This document shows positions 51,204 to 60,560 of a DNA stretch of 64,000 nt, piece after piece (within the stretch, counting starts at the first letter, position 1; the number at the start of each line of letters is the position of its first letter). A model generated the notes under the pieces. It made no database searches. It was not told where the DNA came from and saw only the letters and a program-made list of their open reading frames with translations. Made by a program: the position numbers and the translations under genes. The DNA is from Fuscibacter oryzae (GTDB taxonomy: Bacteria > Pseudomonadota > Alphaproteobacteria > Rhodobacterales > Rhodobacteraceae), in NCBI RefSeq assembly GCF_016765795.1, contig NZ_JAESVP010000002.1, positions 186,001 to 250,000 of the forward strand, given 5' to 3'.

Positions 51204-51773
51204 ATGTCGAACGACAACGATCTGGACATCGACACCGACGCGTTGCAGCGCCGGATGGATGGCGCGATGAGCGCATTGAAAACCGAATTCGCCAGCCTGC
51301 GCACCGGACGCGCCTCGGCCCAGATGCTGGACCCGATCCACGTTGATGCCTATGGCACGATGACCCCCATCAACCAGCTTGGCACGGTGAACGTGCCAGA
51401 GCCGCGGATGGTGGTGATCAACGTCTGGGACAAGGGCATGATCAACAAGGTGGAAAAGGCGATCCGCGAATCCGGTCTGGGCATCAATCCGGTGACCGAT
51501 GGCCCCTTGATCCGCCTGCCGATCCCGGAATTGAACGAACAGCGCCGCAAGGAACTGTCCAAGGTCGCCGCCGGTTATGCCGAAAGCGCCAAGGTCGCCG
51601 TGCGCAACGTCCGCCGCGACGGGATGGACCAGATCAAGAAGGCCAAAGCCGCCGGCATGGGCGAGGATGACCAGAAGATGTGGCAGGACGAGGTGCAAGA
51701 GATGACCGACGCCCTGATCGTCGCCATCGACAAGGCGCTGGAAGCCAAACAGCAAGAGATCATGCAGGTCTGA
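51204..51773 (+). CDS. frr: Ribosome recycling factor
   Basis: 189 residues. It splits post-termination ribosomes together with EF-G. The core [40 protein letters not shown] and the [26 protein letters not shown] helix are the RRF signature. It is preceded by a 127-base spacer after pyrH. Confidence 0.98.
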   Translation: MSNDNDLDIDTDALQRRMDGAMSALKTEFASLRTGRASAQMLDPIHVDAYGTMTPINQLGTVNVPEPRMVVINVWDKGMINKVEKAIRESGLGINPVTDGPLIRLPIPELNEQRRKELSKVAAGYAESAKVAVRNVRRDGMDQIKKAKAAGMGEDDQKMWQDEVQEMTDALIVAIDKALEAKQQEIMQV

Positions 51774-51849
51774 CGCCCGTGACGCGGCCCCCGGCAACAC
51801 TCTGTCAACTGGTTGTGGCGATGCTGTCCCATGGGATGGCGACCGGCAC

Positions 51850-52590
51850 ATGGCGGGCACAGGCATGACAACAGACGCAACGTCTTCGGGGCCGGTCGAG
51901 CATGTGGCCATCATCATGGATGGCAATGGCCGCTGGGCAACTGGGCGCGGCTGGCCGCGTCTGGTCGGGCACCGCAAAGGGGCCGAACGGGTCAAGGAAA
52001 TCGTCCGTGCGGCACCTGATATGGGTATTCGCTGGCTGACGCTTTATGCCTTTTCGACCGAAAACTGGAAACGCTCGACCGAGGAAGTCCTTGGTCTGAT
52101 GGCAATCTTTGCGCGCTATATCGAGCGTGAGGCGGATCGGCTGGCGGCCGAATCCGTGCGGATGCGCTTTATCGGCGACCGGTCGCGGCTGGACCCGAAG
52201 CTGCAAAAGCTGATGGCCGGGATCGAGGCGCGCACGGCGCCTTACACGCGGCTGAACCTGACCGTGGCGATCAACTATGGTGGCCGGGATGAAATTGCCC
52301 GCGCCGCGCGCGACATTGCCTGCGCTGTGGCTGCTGGGCTGATGGACCCGGCCAAGATCACGGCCGAAACGATCTCTCAACACCTTGATACGGCTGATAT
52401 TCCCGACCCGGATCTCGTGATCCGCACCAGCGGCGAGACGCGGACCTCCAACTTCCTGCCCTGGCAGGCTGCCTATGCGGAATATGAATTCACCGAAACC
52501 TTGTGGCCCGATTTCACGCCGGAAGAGTTGGGCCTTATCGTTGCACGCTTTGGCAATCGGGAACGGCGGTATGGCGGGGTGCTGGCCTGA
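51850..52590 (+). CDS. uppS: Undecaprenyl diphosphate synthase
   Basis: 246 residues. It builds the C55 carrier lipid for peptidoglycan from farnesyl diphosphate. HVAIIMDGNGRWATGRGWPRLVGHRKG carries the catalytic Asp and Arg. TLYAFSTENWKRS, INYGGRDEIARAAR and DPDLVIRTSGETRTSNFLPWQAAYAE follow as expected. The start could also be an ATG five codons later. The stop overlaps the cdsA start by one base. Confidence 0.97.
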   Translation: MAGTGMTTDATSSGPVEHVAIIMDGNGRWATGRGWPRLVGHRKGAERVKEIVRAAPDMGIRWLTLYAFSTENWKRSTEEVLGLMAIFARYIEREADRLAAESVRMRFIGDRSRLDPKLQKLMAGIEARTAPYTRLNLTVAINYGGRDEIARAARDIACAVAAGLMDPAKITAETISQHLDTADIPDPDLVIRTSGETRTSNFLPWQAAYAEYEFTETLWPDFTPEELGLIVARFGNRERRYGGVLA

Positions 52591-53390
52591 TGGCAGGTGC
52601 CGCCGACCGCTGGGCTGATCTGAAGCCGCGCCTGATTTCGGCGGCGGTGATGATTGCCGTCGGCGTGGTCGAGATTGTCTTGGGCGGCTGGCCGTTTCTG
52701 GTGCTGGTCGGTGCGCTGATTTCGCTGATGATCTGGGAACTTGCGGCAATGACCGGCAAGCCGCAGGGCGGACGGGTGGCCATTGCCATTGCTTGTCTGG
52801 CCGCGCTGGCAATTCTGTTTGATGAGGGCTGGCCCTCGGTACCTTCCTGGTGGGTGTTTCCCTTTGTGATCGGCGCAATTGCCGTGACACCGCGCATTCA
52901 GCCCGTCGCGACATCGGTCCTTGCGGCGGCTATTCTGGTGGCCGGGCACGGATTGTTCGTTCTGCGCGACGAGGCGGGAACCGAGGCGATCCTGTGGCTG
53001 ATCGGCGTTGTCATCGCAAGCGATGTGATGGGCTATTTCGTGGGTCGCATCGTCGGTGGGCCGAAATTCTGGCCCGCGATCAGCCCCAAGAAAACCTGGT
53101 CGGGCACCGTTGCGGGCTGGATCGGTGCGCTGGGGGTCGGGGTCTTGTTCGTGGCCATGGGGCGGGGCGAGCCGCTCTTGATCATCCTGTCGCCCATCGT
53201 CGCCTTTGCCGGGCAAATGGGCGACATCGCCGAAAGCTGGATCAAGCGGCGCGCGGGCGTGAAGGATTCGTCCCACCTGATCCCCGGCCATGGCGGCGTG
53301 ATGGACAGGTTCGATGCGCTGACCGGTGCGATGGTTGCGGTGATGGTTCTTGGCCGGATCATCCAGTTGCCAGTGGGCTTTGGGGGCTAG
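52590..53390 (+). CDS. cdsA: Phosphatidate cytidylyltransferase
   Basis: 266 residues with about seven membrane helices. It makes CDP-diacylglycerol, the precursor of all phospholipids, including the substrate of the Pcs encoded at 11016. The CdsA signature is GVKDSSHLIPGHGGVMDRFDAL near the C-terminus. FVGRIVGGPKFWPAISPKKTWSGT is also typical. It is translationally coupled to uppS. Confidence 0.97.
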   Translation: MAGAADRWADLKPRLISAAVMIAVGVVEIVLGGWPFLVLVGALISLMIWELAAMTGKPQGGRVAIAIACLAALAILFDEGWPSVPSWWVFPFVIGAIAVTPRIQPVATSVLAAAILVAGHGLFVLRDEAGTEAILWLIGVVIASDVMGYFVGRIVGGPKFWPAISPKKTWSGTVAGWIGALGVGVLFVAMGRGEPLLIILSPIVAFAGQMGDIAESWIKRRAGVKDSSHLIPGHGGVMDRFDALTGAMVAVMVLGRIIQLPVGFGG

Positions 53391-53392
53391 GG

Positions 53393-54574
53393 GTGCGGCG
53401 CATCTCGGTCTTTGGTGCCACCGGATCGGTTGGCGAAAGCACGTTTGATCTGCTGATGCGGCAGGGCGGGCCAGAGGCGTTCCACACCATTGCCTTGACC
53501 GGGGGGCAGAACACCGCCCGGCTGGCCGAAATGGCCATCGCGCTGCGGGCCGAAATCGCGGTAACCGCGCATGACGCCTGCCTGCCCGATCTGGCCGACC
53601 GTCTTGCGGGCACTGGCATCGCCGTTGCCGCCGGGCCGCAGGCGATTGCCGAAGCCGCCAGCCGCCCCGCCGATTGGGTGATGAGCGGGATCGTCGGTGC
53701 TGCCGGTCTGGTGCCGGGAATGCGCGCGCTGGAGCAGGGGGCGACGCTGGCCCTTGCCAACAAGGAAAGCCTTGTCACCGCCGGGCAATTGCTGATGGCA
53801 ACCGCCGCCCGCCACAAGGCCACCATTCTGCCGGTGGACAGCGAACATTCGGCGATCTTTCAGGCGCTGGTCGGTGAGGATATTTCGGCGGTTGAACGCA
53901 TCATCCTTACCGCCTCGGGCGGGGCGTTGCGCGACTGGCCGCTGGACCGGCTGGCCCATGCCACGGTGGAAGAGGCGCTGGCCCACCCCAACTGGGCGAT
54001 GGGGCGGCGGATCACCATCGATTCGGCCTCGATGTTCAACAAGGCGCTGGAGGTGATAGAGACGCGAGAGTTCTTTGGCGTCGATCCCGACCAGATCGAG
54101 GTGATCCTGCACCCCGAATCCATCATCCATTCCATGGTGGGGTTCCGCGACGGGGCGGTCATGGCCCATCTGGGCGCGCCCGACATGCGCCACCCGATCG
54201 GTTATGCGCTGAACTGGCCCGCGCGCGCCGCGCTGCCGGTGGCGCGGCTGGACCTTGCGCGGCTGGGCAAGCTGACCTTCCGTGAGCTGGACCCGGCGCG
54301 CTATCCGGCCTTGCGTCTGGCGCGCGAGGTGATGGCGACGCGCGGGTTGGCCGGGGCGGCCTTTAACGCCGCCAAGGAAATCGCGCTGGACTGGTTTTTG
54401 GAAAACCGGCTTGGTTTCATGGACATGGCAGCGGTGGTCGAGGATACGCTTGACAGGCTTGTGTCGGAAACGTGCCTTGCAAATGCCGCGAGCGGTCTTG
54501 AGGATGTGCTGGCGATGGACCAACTCGCAAGACGACACGCCACAGAGCTGGCGACAGGACGGGCAGGGGGCTGA
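53393..54574 (+). CDS. dxr: 1-deoxy-D-xylulose 5-phosphate reductoisomerase
   Basis: 393 residues. It makes 2-C-methyl-D-erythritol 4-phosphate in the non-mevalonate isoprenoid pathway, which feeds UppS. The NADPH loop FGATGSVGEST, ALANKESLVTAG, PVDSEHSAIFQAL, LTASGGALRDWP and HPNWAMGRRITIDSASMFNK are all present. The start is GTG, two bases after the cdsA stop. This confirms use of the MEP route in this organism. Confidence 0.98.
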   Translation: MRRISVFGATGSVGESTFDLLMRQGGPEAFHTIALTGGQNTARLAEMAIALRAEIAVTAHDACLPDLADRLAGTGIAVAAGPQAIAEAASRPADWVMSGIVGAAGLVPGMRALEQGATLALANKESLVTAGQLLMATAARHKATILPVDSEHSAIFQALVGEDISAVERIILTASGGALRDWPLDRLAHATVEEALAHPNWAMGRRITIDSASMFNKALEVIETREFFGVDPDQIEVILHPESIIHSMVGFRDGAVMAHLGAPDMRHPIGYALNWPARAALPVARLDLARLGKLTFRELDPARYPALRLAREVMATRGLAGAAFNAAKEIALDWFLENRLGFMDMAAVVEDTLDRLVSETCLANAASGLEDVLAMDQLARRHATELATGRAGG

Positions 54575-54577
54575 CGG

Positions 54578-55909
54578 GTGCTGAGTGACATTCTTTCGCG
54601 TGTGGGCGGACTAAGCTGGACCGTCGCGTTTTTTGTGATTGCGCTGGGGATCATCGTCGCGGTCCATGAATACGGCCATTACATCATCGGCCGCTGGTCC
54701 GGCATTCATGCTGAGGTGTTCAGTCTGGGCTTTGGCCCCGTGCTGTTCAAGCGCCGCGACAAGCGCGGCACCCAATGGCAACTGGCGGCGGTTCCGCTTG
54801 GCGGCTATGTGAAGTTTCTGGGCGACAGCAACGCTGCGGCGGGGCAGGATGCGGGCGCCATGGCGGGCCTGTCGGCGGAAGAGCGGCGGCACACCATGCA
54901 CGGCGCCCCCCTGTGGGCACGCGCGGCCACGGTTGCGGCGGGGCCGATCTTCAACTTCATTCTGGCGCTGGCGGTCTTTGTCGGCATGATCCAGTGGCAG
55001 GGGATTGCCACTGGCAACCCGACCATCGGCAAGCTGCCTGCCTATCCTTTTGACGGACCAAGCCTTTTGGTCGGAGACCGTATTCTTTCAATCGCCGGTC
55101 AGCCCACCCCTGATCTGGAGGCTTTGGCAGCGGTGGCCGACAAGTTGCCCGCAGCCCCCGCCGTCACCTATCAGGTAGAACGCGCGGGCCAGACCGTGGA
55201 TGTGCACGGCCCGCATCCGATGCCGCCCTTGGTCAAGGGCGTGCAGCCGACATCTGCGGCAATGAAAGCGGGGATACAGGCGGGCGACGTGGTGCTGCAA
55301 GCGGGCGGGCAGCCGGTTTACACCTTTGATCAGTTGCGCGAGACGGTCGGCGGATCGGGCGGCAAGCCGGTTGATCTGACGATCTGGCGCGAAGGCAAGC
55401 AGATTAACCTGTCACTGACACCAGAGCGGCGCGACATGCCGCTGGCCAACGGCGGATTTGAGACCCGCTGGCTTTTGGGCCTGTCGGGCGGCCTGATGAT
55501 CGAGCCGGAGCTGCGGCACGCGGGGGCGCTGGAATCGGTGAAACTGGCAGCACAGCAAGGCTGGCTGGTGGCGAAATCCTCGCTGTCGGGCCTGTGGCAT
55601 GTTGTCACCGGCGCAATCTCGCGCTGCAATATTTCTGGCCCCATCGGCATGGCCGAGGTTTTGGGAGATGCCGCGCGGTCCGGTCCGATGGATTTCCTGT
55701 CGATTCTGGCCACGCTGTCCTTGGGAATCGGGTTGATCAACCTGTTCCCGATTCCGGTGCTGGACGGTGGCCATCTGGTCTTTCATGTGTATGAGGCGCT
55801 GACGGGCCGCGCCCCTTCTGCGCGCATTCTGGGGTTGTTGATGACGGTAGGGCTGGCGGTGGTGCTGTCGTTCATGGCTTTTGCGCTGACCAACGACCTG
55901 TCGTGTTAG
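54578..55909 (+). CDS. rseP: Site-2 protease RseP
   Basis: 443 residues. It is an intramembrane zinc protease that cuts anti-sigma factors and leftover signal peptides. HEYGH (residues 30-34) and the third ligand in NLFPIPVLDGGHLVFH form the active site. PDZ-like segments lie between (GVQPTSAAMKAGIQAGDVVLQAGG). The start is GTG, 3 bases after the dxr stop. In R. sphaeroides membrane-associated proteases contribute to ChrR turnover, so a link to the rpoE-chrR pair in this window is possible. Confidence 0.97.
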   Translation: MLSDILSRVGGLSWTVAFFVIALGIIVAVHEYGHYIIGRWSGIHAEVFSLGFGPVLFKRRDKRGTQWQLAAVPLGGYVKFLGDSNAAAGQDAGAMAGLSAEERRHTMHGAPLWARAATVAAGPIFNFILALAVFVGMIQWQGIATGNPTIGKLPAYPFDGPSLLVGDRILSIAGQPTPDLEALAAVADKLPAAPAVTYQVERAGQTVDVHGPHPMPPLVKGVQPTSAAMKAGIQAGDVVLQAGGQPVYTFDQLRETVGGSGGKPVDLTIWREGKQINLSLTPERRDMPLANGGFETRWLLGLSGGLMIEPELRHAGALESVKLAAQQGWLVAKSSLSGLWHVVTGAISRCNISGPIGMAEVLGDAARSGPMDFLSILATLSLGIGLINLFPIPVLDGGHLVFHVYEALTGRAPSARILGLLMTVGLAVVLSFMAFALTNDLSC

Positions 55910-55985
55910 GTGCCAAATTGGTGCCACAATTTTTCTTTAATCCTGTGGAATGCGCGCGATGACGGGCGTACTGACGGAGGATGCT

Positions 55986-56123
55986 ATGCAAACGGTCATG
56001 GAAGGCTATCGTGGGCTTTCGCTGCTGGTTCGCCTGAACTGGGATGTGATCTTCACGCTGGGCACCATTGTCGTGGGCCTCTTGGCAGGGGGCTTCCTCG
56101 GCTCTGCCCTGTTGGGCATGTGA
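55986..56123 (+). CDS. 45-residue membrane microprotein between rseP and bamA
   Basis: 45 residues: a short polar start (MQTVMEGYRGLSLLVRLNWD) followed by one membrane helix of about 22 residues ending in GGFLGSALLGM. A strong GGAGG ribosome binding site lies 5 bases before the ATG; an in-frame ATG nine codons upstream lacks one. The YRGLSLLV-LNWD pattern is, from memory, shared by very small Rhodobacteraceae proteins. No function is known. The position between two outer-membrane biogenesis genes suggests an envelope role, which is inference. Confidence 0.72.
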   Translation: MQTVMEGYRGLSLLVRLNWDVIFTLGTIVVGLLAGGFLGSALLGM

Positions 56124-56142
56124 CAGCCGCAACTGCGGCGGA

Positions 56143-56151
56143 TTATCCACA
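56143..56151 (+). promoter_or_regulatory. Perfect DnaA-box match
   Basis: TTATCCACA in the 140-base spacer before bamA. A single 9-base match may be chance in this amount of DNA; noted because a cluster of similar boxes lies at 49287. Confidence 0.3.
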
Positions 56152-56263
56152 GAATAATTCATAATGATGCACCGGGGCCGCGTTCTGCGGCCTCTGCCTT
56201 TTGACAAGCCTTGTAGTTCCGGCTAGTCAGGGACACAGGATTTTGTAAGGCCGGGGTCAACTT

Positions 56264-58597
56264 ATGGGCATTGCTGCGAAACAAACGGGGCAACCGCGCA
56301 ACCGGGCAATCCTTCGCCCCGCATTGGTGGCAATTCTGCTTTCCGGCACAGCGATTTGCGCGCCGGTTTTCAACATGGCCCATGCGCAGGCCTACAGCTT
56401 TTCCAATGTCTCGGTTGAAGGCAACAGCCGGGTCGATGCCGCCACGATCATCTCGTATCTGGGAATCGGCAAGGGTGGCGCGGTTTCCTCGGGAGAGTTG
56501 AACGACGCCTATCAGCGCGTGGTGAACTCTGGCCTGTTTGAATCGGTCGAACTGGTGCCGCAGGGCAGCACGCTGAAGGTGGTTGTCAAAGAATATCCCA
56601 TGGTCAACGTGGTGGATTTTGAAGGCAACAAGCGCATCAAAGACGAACAGCTTTCCAGCATCGTCCAGTCGAAATCGCGCTATGTCTATTCGCCCGCCCA
56701 AGCCGAGCAGGACGCCGCCACGATTTCCGAGATGTACCGCGTCAAGGGCCGCCTGAATGCAGCGGTAGAGCCCAAGATCATCCGCCGGTCTGACAATCGC
56801 GTCGATCTGGTGTTCGAGATCAAGGAAGGTAAAGTCACCGAGGTTGAGCGGCTCAACTTTGTCGGCAACCGCGATTTCAGCGACCGTCGTCTGCGCCAGA
56901 TCCTGCAAACCAAGCAGGCAGGCATCCTGCATGGCTTGATTCAAAGCGACACGTTCGTTCCCGAAAAGCTGGAAGTGGACAAGCAGCTTCTGAAAGATTT
57001 CTACCTGTCGCGCGGCTATGTCGATGTGCAGGTGCTGGACGCGACCGGCGATCTGAGCCGCGAACGCAACGCCGGTTTCGTGACCTATACCATCCGTGAA
57101 GGCCGCAGCTTCAATGTTGGCAAGGTTTCGGTCGCCTCGGCGGTCGAGGGGGTGGATGCCGCAGATTTTCAGCGTGCGATGCGTTTGCGTCCGGGCGTGA
57201 CCTATTCGCCATCGGTGATCGAGGCGAACGTGACCCGTATGGAAGATCTGGCGCTGAAAAAGGGTCTGAACTTCATCCGTGTTGATCCGCGCATCACCCG
57301 CAACGACGCCGATGGCACGTTGGATGTGCAGTTCGTCGTAACGCGGGGCGAGCGGATTTTCGTCGAGCGGATCGACATCGAAGGCAACACCACGACGCTG
57401 GATCAGGTGATCCGCCGTCAGTTCAAGACGGTTGAAGGAGACCCCTTCAACCCACGTGAAATCAAGCAGGCGGCAGAACGTATCCGCGCCTTGGGGTTCT
57501 TCAAGAATGCCAATGTTGATGCGGCACCCGGCACCAGCCCCGATCAGGTCGTGCTGAATGTCGATGTGGAAGAGCAACCGACCGGCTCGCTGACCTTTGG
57601 GGCCAGCTATGGCGCCAGCGCGGGCTTTGGCGTGACGATTTCGCTGTCGGAAACCAACTTCCTTGGGCGCGGGCAGGGGTTGAACCTGTCGATCGGCTCG
57701 GCAACCGACAACATCGATTCCGGGATCACCTTTACTGAACCCGCCTTCCTGGGCCGCGATGTAAAGTTCAGCTTCTCGGCGAACTATCGCACACAGGAAT
57801 ATTCGGAAACCAACTATAGCACTCAAGCGTTGAGCGTTTCGCCCTCGCTGGAGTTTCCTCTGGCGGAAAACAGCCGCCTGCAACTGCGCTACACGCTGTT
57901 CCAGGACCGGGTGTACAACGTCGATACCGATTCGTCGCAGGTGCTGAAGGACGAAGAGGCTGTGGGCAGCCCAATCGGGTCTTCGCTGGGCTATACCTAT
58001 TCTTACGACGTCCGGGGCAAGACCCTGACGCCGGGCGCAGGCCTTGTGTTCCGCTTTGGTCAGGACTTTGCGGGCGCAGGCGGCGAGGTGAGCTATGTCT
58101 CGACCAACGTGCAGGCCTTGGCCGAACGCAAGGTGTTGAAGGAAGAGGTTACGCTGCGGGCGATTTTTGAAGGTGGGATGATCACCTCTTTCGGCGATTA
58201 TGACACCCGGATCACCGACCGTTACACCGGCTCTGGCAAGATTCGCGGCTTTGACCGCAGCGGCCTTGGTCCGCGCGATCTGACCGCGACGAACCAAGAT
58301 GCACTTGGCGGCAATTTCTTTGCCGTCGCCCGCTTCGAGGCCGAATTCCCGCTGGGTCTGCCCACTGAATACGGAATCAAGGGCGGCGCATTCTTTGATG
58401 TCGGTTCGGTCTGGGGTCTCGACAACACCCAAGGCGGCGCGATCGACGATTCGATGCATATCCGGTCGTCCATCGGGTTGTCGCTGCTGTGGGATACCCC
58501 GATCGGCCCGCTGCGCTTCAATTTTGCCAAGGCGATTTCGAAGCAGGACTACGACAAGGAACAAACTTTCGACCTGCAGGTTTCGACCAAGTTCTGA
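56264..58597 (+). CDS. bamA: Outer-membrane protein assembly factor BamA
   Basis: 777 residues. It inserts beta-barrel proteins into the outer membrane. A signal peptide (to about residue 42) is followed by five POTRA domains (start AYSFSNVSVEGNSRVDAATI; later FIRVDPRITRNDADGTLDVQF) and the C-terminal barrel from about residue 430. The loop-6 motif VRGF-type reads IRGFDRSGLGPRDL. The chain ends FDLQVSTKF with the C-terminal Phe typical of barrels. It is followed by ompH with a one-base overlap. Confidence 0.98.
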   Translation: MGIAAKQTGQPRNRAILRPALVAILLSGTAICAPVFNMAHAQAYSFSNVSVEGNSRVDAATIISYLGIGKGGAVSSGELNDAYQRVVNSGLFESVELVPQGSTLKVVVKEYPMVNVVDFEGNKRIKDEQLSSIVQSKSRYVYSPAQAEQDAATISEMYRVKGRLNAAVEPKIIRRSDNRVDLVFEIKEGKVTEVERLNFVGNRDFSDRRLRQILQTKQAGILHGLIQSDTFVPEKLEVDKQLLKDFYLSRGYVDVQVLDATGDLSRERNAGFVTYTIREGRSFNVGKVSVASAVEGVDAADFQRAMRLRPGVTYSPSVIEANVTRMEDLALKKGLNFIRVDPRITRNDADGTLDVQFVVTRGERIFVERIDIEGNTTTLDQVIRRQFKTVEGDPFNPREIKQAAERIRALGFFKNANVDAAPGTSPDQVVLNVDVEEQPTGSLTFGASYGASAGFGVTISLSETNFLGRGQGLNLSIGSATDNIDSGITFTEPAFLGRDVKFSFSANYRTQEYSETNYSTQALSVSPSLEFPLAENSRLQLRYTLFQDRVYNVDTDSSQVLKDEEAVGSPIGSSLGYTYSYDVRGKTLTPGAGLVFRFGQDFAGAGGEVSYVSTNVQALAERKVLKEEVTLRAIFEGGMITSFGDYDTRITDRYTGSGKIRGFDRSGLGPRDLTATNQDALGGNFFAVARFEAEFPLGLPTEYGIKGGAFFDVGSVWGLDNTQGGAIDDSMHIRSSIGLSLLWDTPIGPLRFNFAKAISKQDYDKEQTFDLQVSTKF

Positions 58598-59205
58598 TGG
58601 CGCGCTTTCGCAATGCCCTTCTTCGTTCAGCCCTGGCAGTCTTGCTGGGGCTGACTGCTTTGACGACAGGTGCGCAGACCGTGTCCAACCCGCCGCCGCT
58701 GCGCAGCCCGATCCTGACCGTGGATGAAGAGCGGCTGTTCACGGAATCGCGGTTCGGCAAGGCGATTCTGGCCGCGCGCGATGCTGATGCGGCGGGGCTG
58801 ATCGCCGAGAATCGCAAGATCGAAGCCGATCTTGAGGCCGAGGAACGCGCCCTGACCAGCCAACGGCAAAAGTTGACCAAGGCTGAATTCGCCCCGCTGT
58901 CCGAAGCCTTCAACGCCAAGGTAGAAGGTATCCGCAAAGCGCAGGACGCCAAATCGCAAGAGCTGACCCAACGGTTTGACGATCAGCGGCGGCGGTTTTC
59001 CGAAGCGGCTGTGCCGGTTTTGGGCCAGGTCATGGCAGAGCGCGGGGCCTTGGCCATCGTGTCCAAGCGGGCCATCCTGATTGGCGTCGCTAATGTGGAC
59101 ATCACGGTAGAGGCGATTGCCCGGCTGGATACCGCCTTGGGCGATGGCAGCACGACCCCGGCCCAACCCACCCCGCCCGCGCCAAAGCCGAACACCAGCC
59201 CCTGA
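58597..59205 (+). CDS. OmpH/Skp family periplasmic chaperone
   Basis: 202 residues. A signal peptide (LLRSALAVLLGLTALTTGAQ) precedes a long helical, charged region (about 60-150) with the Skp-like QRQKLTKAEFAPLSEAFNAKVEGIRKAQD. Skp holds unfolded outer-membrane proteins on the way to BamA, which fits its place directly after bamA. The C-terminus is a Pro-rich tail. Sequence similarity to E. coli Skp is low, but the gene order is diagnostic. Confidence 0.9.
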   Translation: MARFRNALLRSALAVLLGLTALTTGAQTVSNPPPLRSPILTVDEERLFTESRFGKAILAARDADAAGLIAENRKIEADLEAEERALTSQRQKLTKAEFAPLSEAFNAKVEGIRKAQDAKSQELTQRFDDQRRRFSEAAVPVLGQVMAERGALAIVSKRAILIGVANVDITVEAIARLDTALGDGSTTPAQPTPPAPKPNTSP

Positions 59206-59289
59206 GGCAACGGGTGGCTTGCCTCGTGCAATCGGCCTTGTTAGGGAAAGTCAGGCCCCGGCAAGAGGGCAACGCCAAGAGGAGACACC

Positions 59290-59766
59290 ATGGCCGACGC
59301 AACCTCCGCGCCCCTCGCCGCCGATCTGGCGCTGATCCAGCGCATCATTCCGCATCGCTATCCGTTCCTGCTGGTCGATAAGGTGCGCGACATTCATGTC
59401 GGCAAATCCTGCGTCGGCATCAAGAACATCACCTTCAACGAGCCGCAGTTTCAGGGCCACTTCCCCGGCATGCCGATCTTTCCCGGCGTGATGATCATCG
59501 AGGCGATGGCGCAGACATCGGGCATTCTTGTCGGTCTGACGATGGATCTGGTGGACAAGAATGCCAACGTGTTCTTTATGGGCGTCGATGCCGTGAAATT
59601 CCGCCGCAAGGTGGTGCCGGGCGATGTGCTGGAACTGCATGTCACCGCCCTGCGCGGCGGTGGCCGGGTTTGGAAATTCTCTGGCAAGGCCATGGTTGAC
59701 GGCGAATTGGCCTGCGAGGCCGAATTCATGGCCATGTTTGATGTCCCCAAGGACGGGTCAAAATGA
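59290..59766 (+). CDS. fabZ: 3-hydroxyacyl-ACP dehydratase FabZ
   Basis: 158 residues. It dehydrates 3-hydroxyacyl-ACP in fatty-acid elongation. The hot-dog fold active site has His in [14 protein letters not shown] and Glu in [10 protein letters not shown]. The ribosome binding site GAGGAG is clear. The stop overlaps lpxA (ATGA). Confidence 0.98.
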   Translation: MADATSAPLAADLALIQRIIPHRYPFLLVDKVRDIHVGKSCVGIKNITFNEPQFQGHFPGMPIFPGVMIIEAMAQTSGILVGLTMDLVDKNANVFFMGVDAVKFRRKVVPGDVLELHVTALRGGGRVWKFSGKAMVDGELACEAEFMAMFDVPKDGSK

Positions 59767-60560
59767 GTTGGCACCCTTCGGCCTTCATCCACCCTGCGGC
59801 CGTTGTCGAAGAGGATGCGGTGATCGGTGAGGGGTGCCACATCGGTCCCTTCTGCATCATCGGGGCCGAGGTCACGTTGGGCGCGCGGGTCACGGTGAAA
59901 TCCCATGCCGTGGTGACGGGCTGGACCGAAATCGGTGATGATACGGTGGTTTTCCCCTTCGCCTCGGTGGGTGAGGTGCCGCAGGATCTGAAGTTCAAGG
60001 GCGAACGCACCCGGCTGATCGTGGGCGCACGCTGCCGCATCCGCGAAGGTGCGACGCTGAACACCGGAACTGAGGGCGGCGGCGGCATCACCCGTGTTGG
60101 CGATGATGTGCTGATGATGACGGGCGCGCATGTGGGGCACGATGCGCAGGTTGGCAACCGGGTGATCATGGCCAATCAGGTCGCCATCGCGGGCCATTGC
60201 CATATTGGCGATGACGTGATCATCGGCGGGCTGTCGGGCATCCATCAATGGGTGCGTGTGGGTCGTGGCGCGATCATCGGCGCGGTGACGATGGTTACGA
60301 ATGACGTGCTGCCCTATGGATTGGTTCAGGGACCGCGGGGCGAGTTGGACGGTCTGAACCTGGTGGGTCTGAAGCGCCGCGGGGTAGAGCGCGCCGACAT
60401 TACTGCGATGCGCGCGGGCTATCAGATGCTGGCGCAGGGTGAGGGGTCTTTCCTGGAACGTGCCCGCCGCCTGCAAGACGAAACCACCAGCGCCTATGTC
60501 CGCGAGATGTGCGATTTCATCCTGTCGCAGACGGACCGCAGTTTCCTGACGCCGAAATGA
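59763..60560 (+). CDS. lpxA: UDP-N-acetylglucosamine acyltransferase
   Basis: 265 residues. It starts lipid A synthesis by adding a 3-hydroxyacyl chain to UDP-GlcNAc. It is a left-handed beta-helix with hexapeptide repeats from residue 7 ([21 protein letters not shown]) and the catalytic-His segment [16 protein letters not shown]. The [19 protein letters not shown] segment marks the C-terminal turn. It is coupled to fabZ and lpxI by 4-base overlaps. Confidence 0.98.
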   Translation: MSWHPSAFIHPAAVVEEDAVIGEGCHIGPFCIIGAEVTLGARVTVKSHAVVTGWTEIGDDTVVFPFASVGEVPQDLKFKGERTRLIVGARCRIREGATLNTGTEGGGGITRVGDDVLMMTGAHVGHDAQVGNRVIMANQVAIAGHCHIGDDVIIGGLSGIHQWVRVGRGAIIGAVTMVTNDVLPYGLVQGPRGELDGLNLVGLKRRGVERADITAMRAGYQMLAQGEGSFLERARRLQDETTSAYVREMCDFILSQTDRSFLTPK

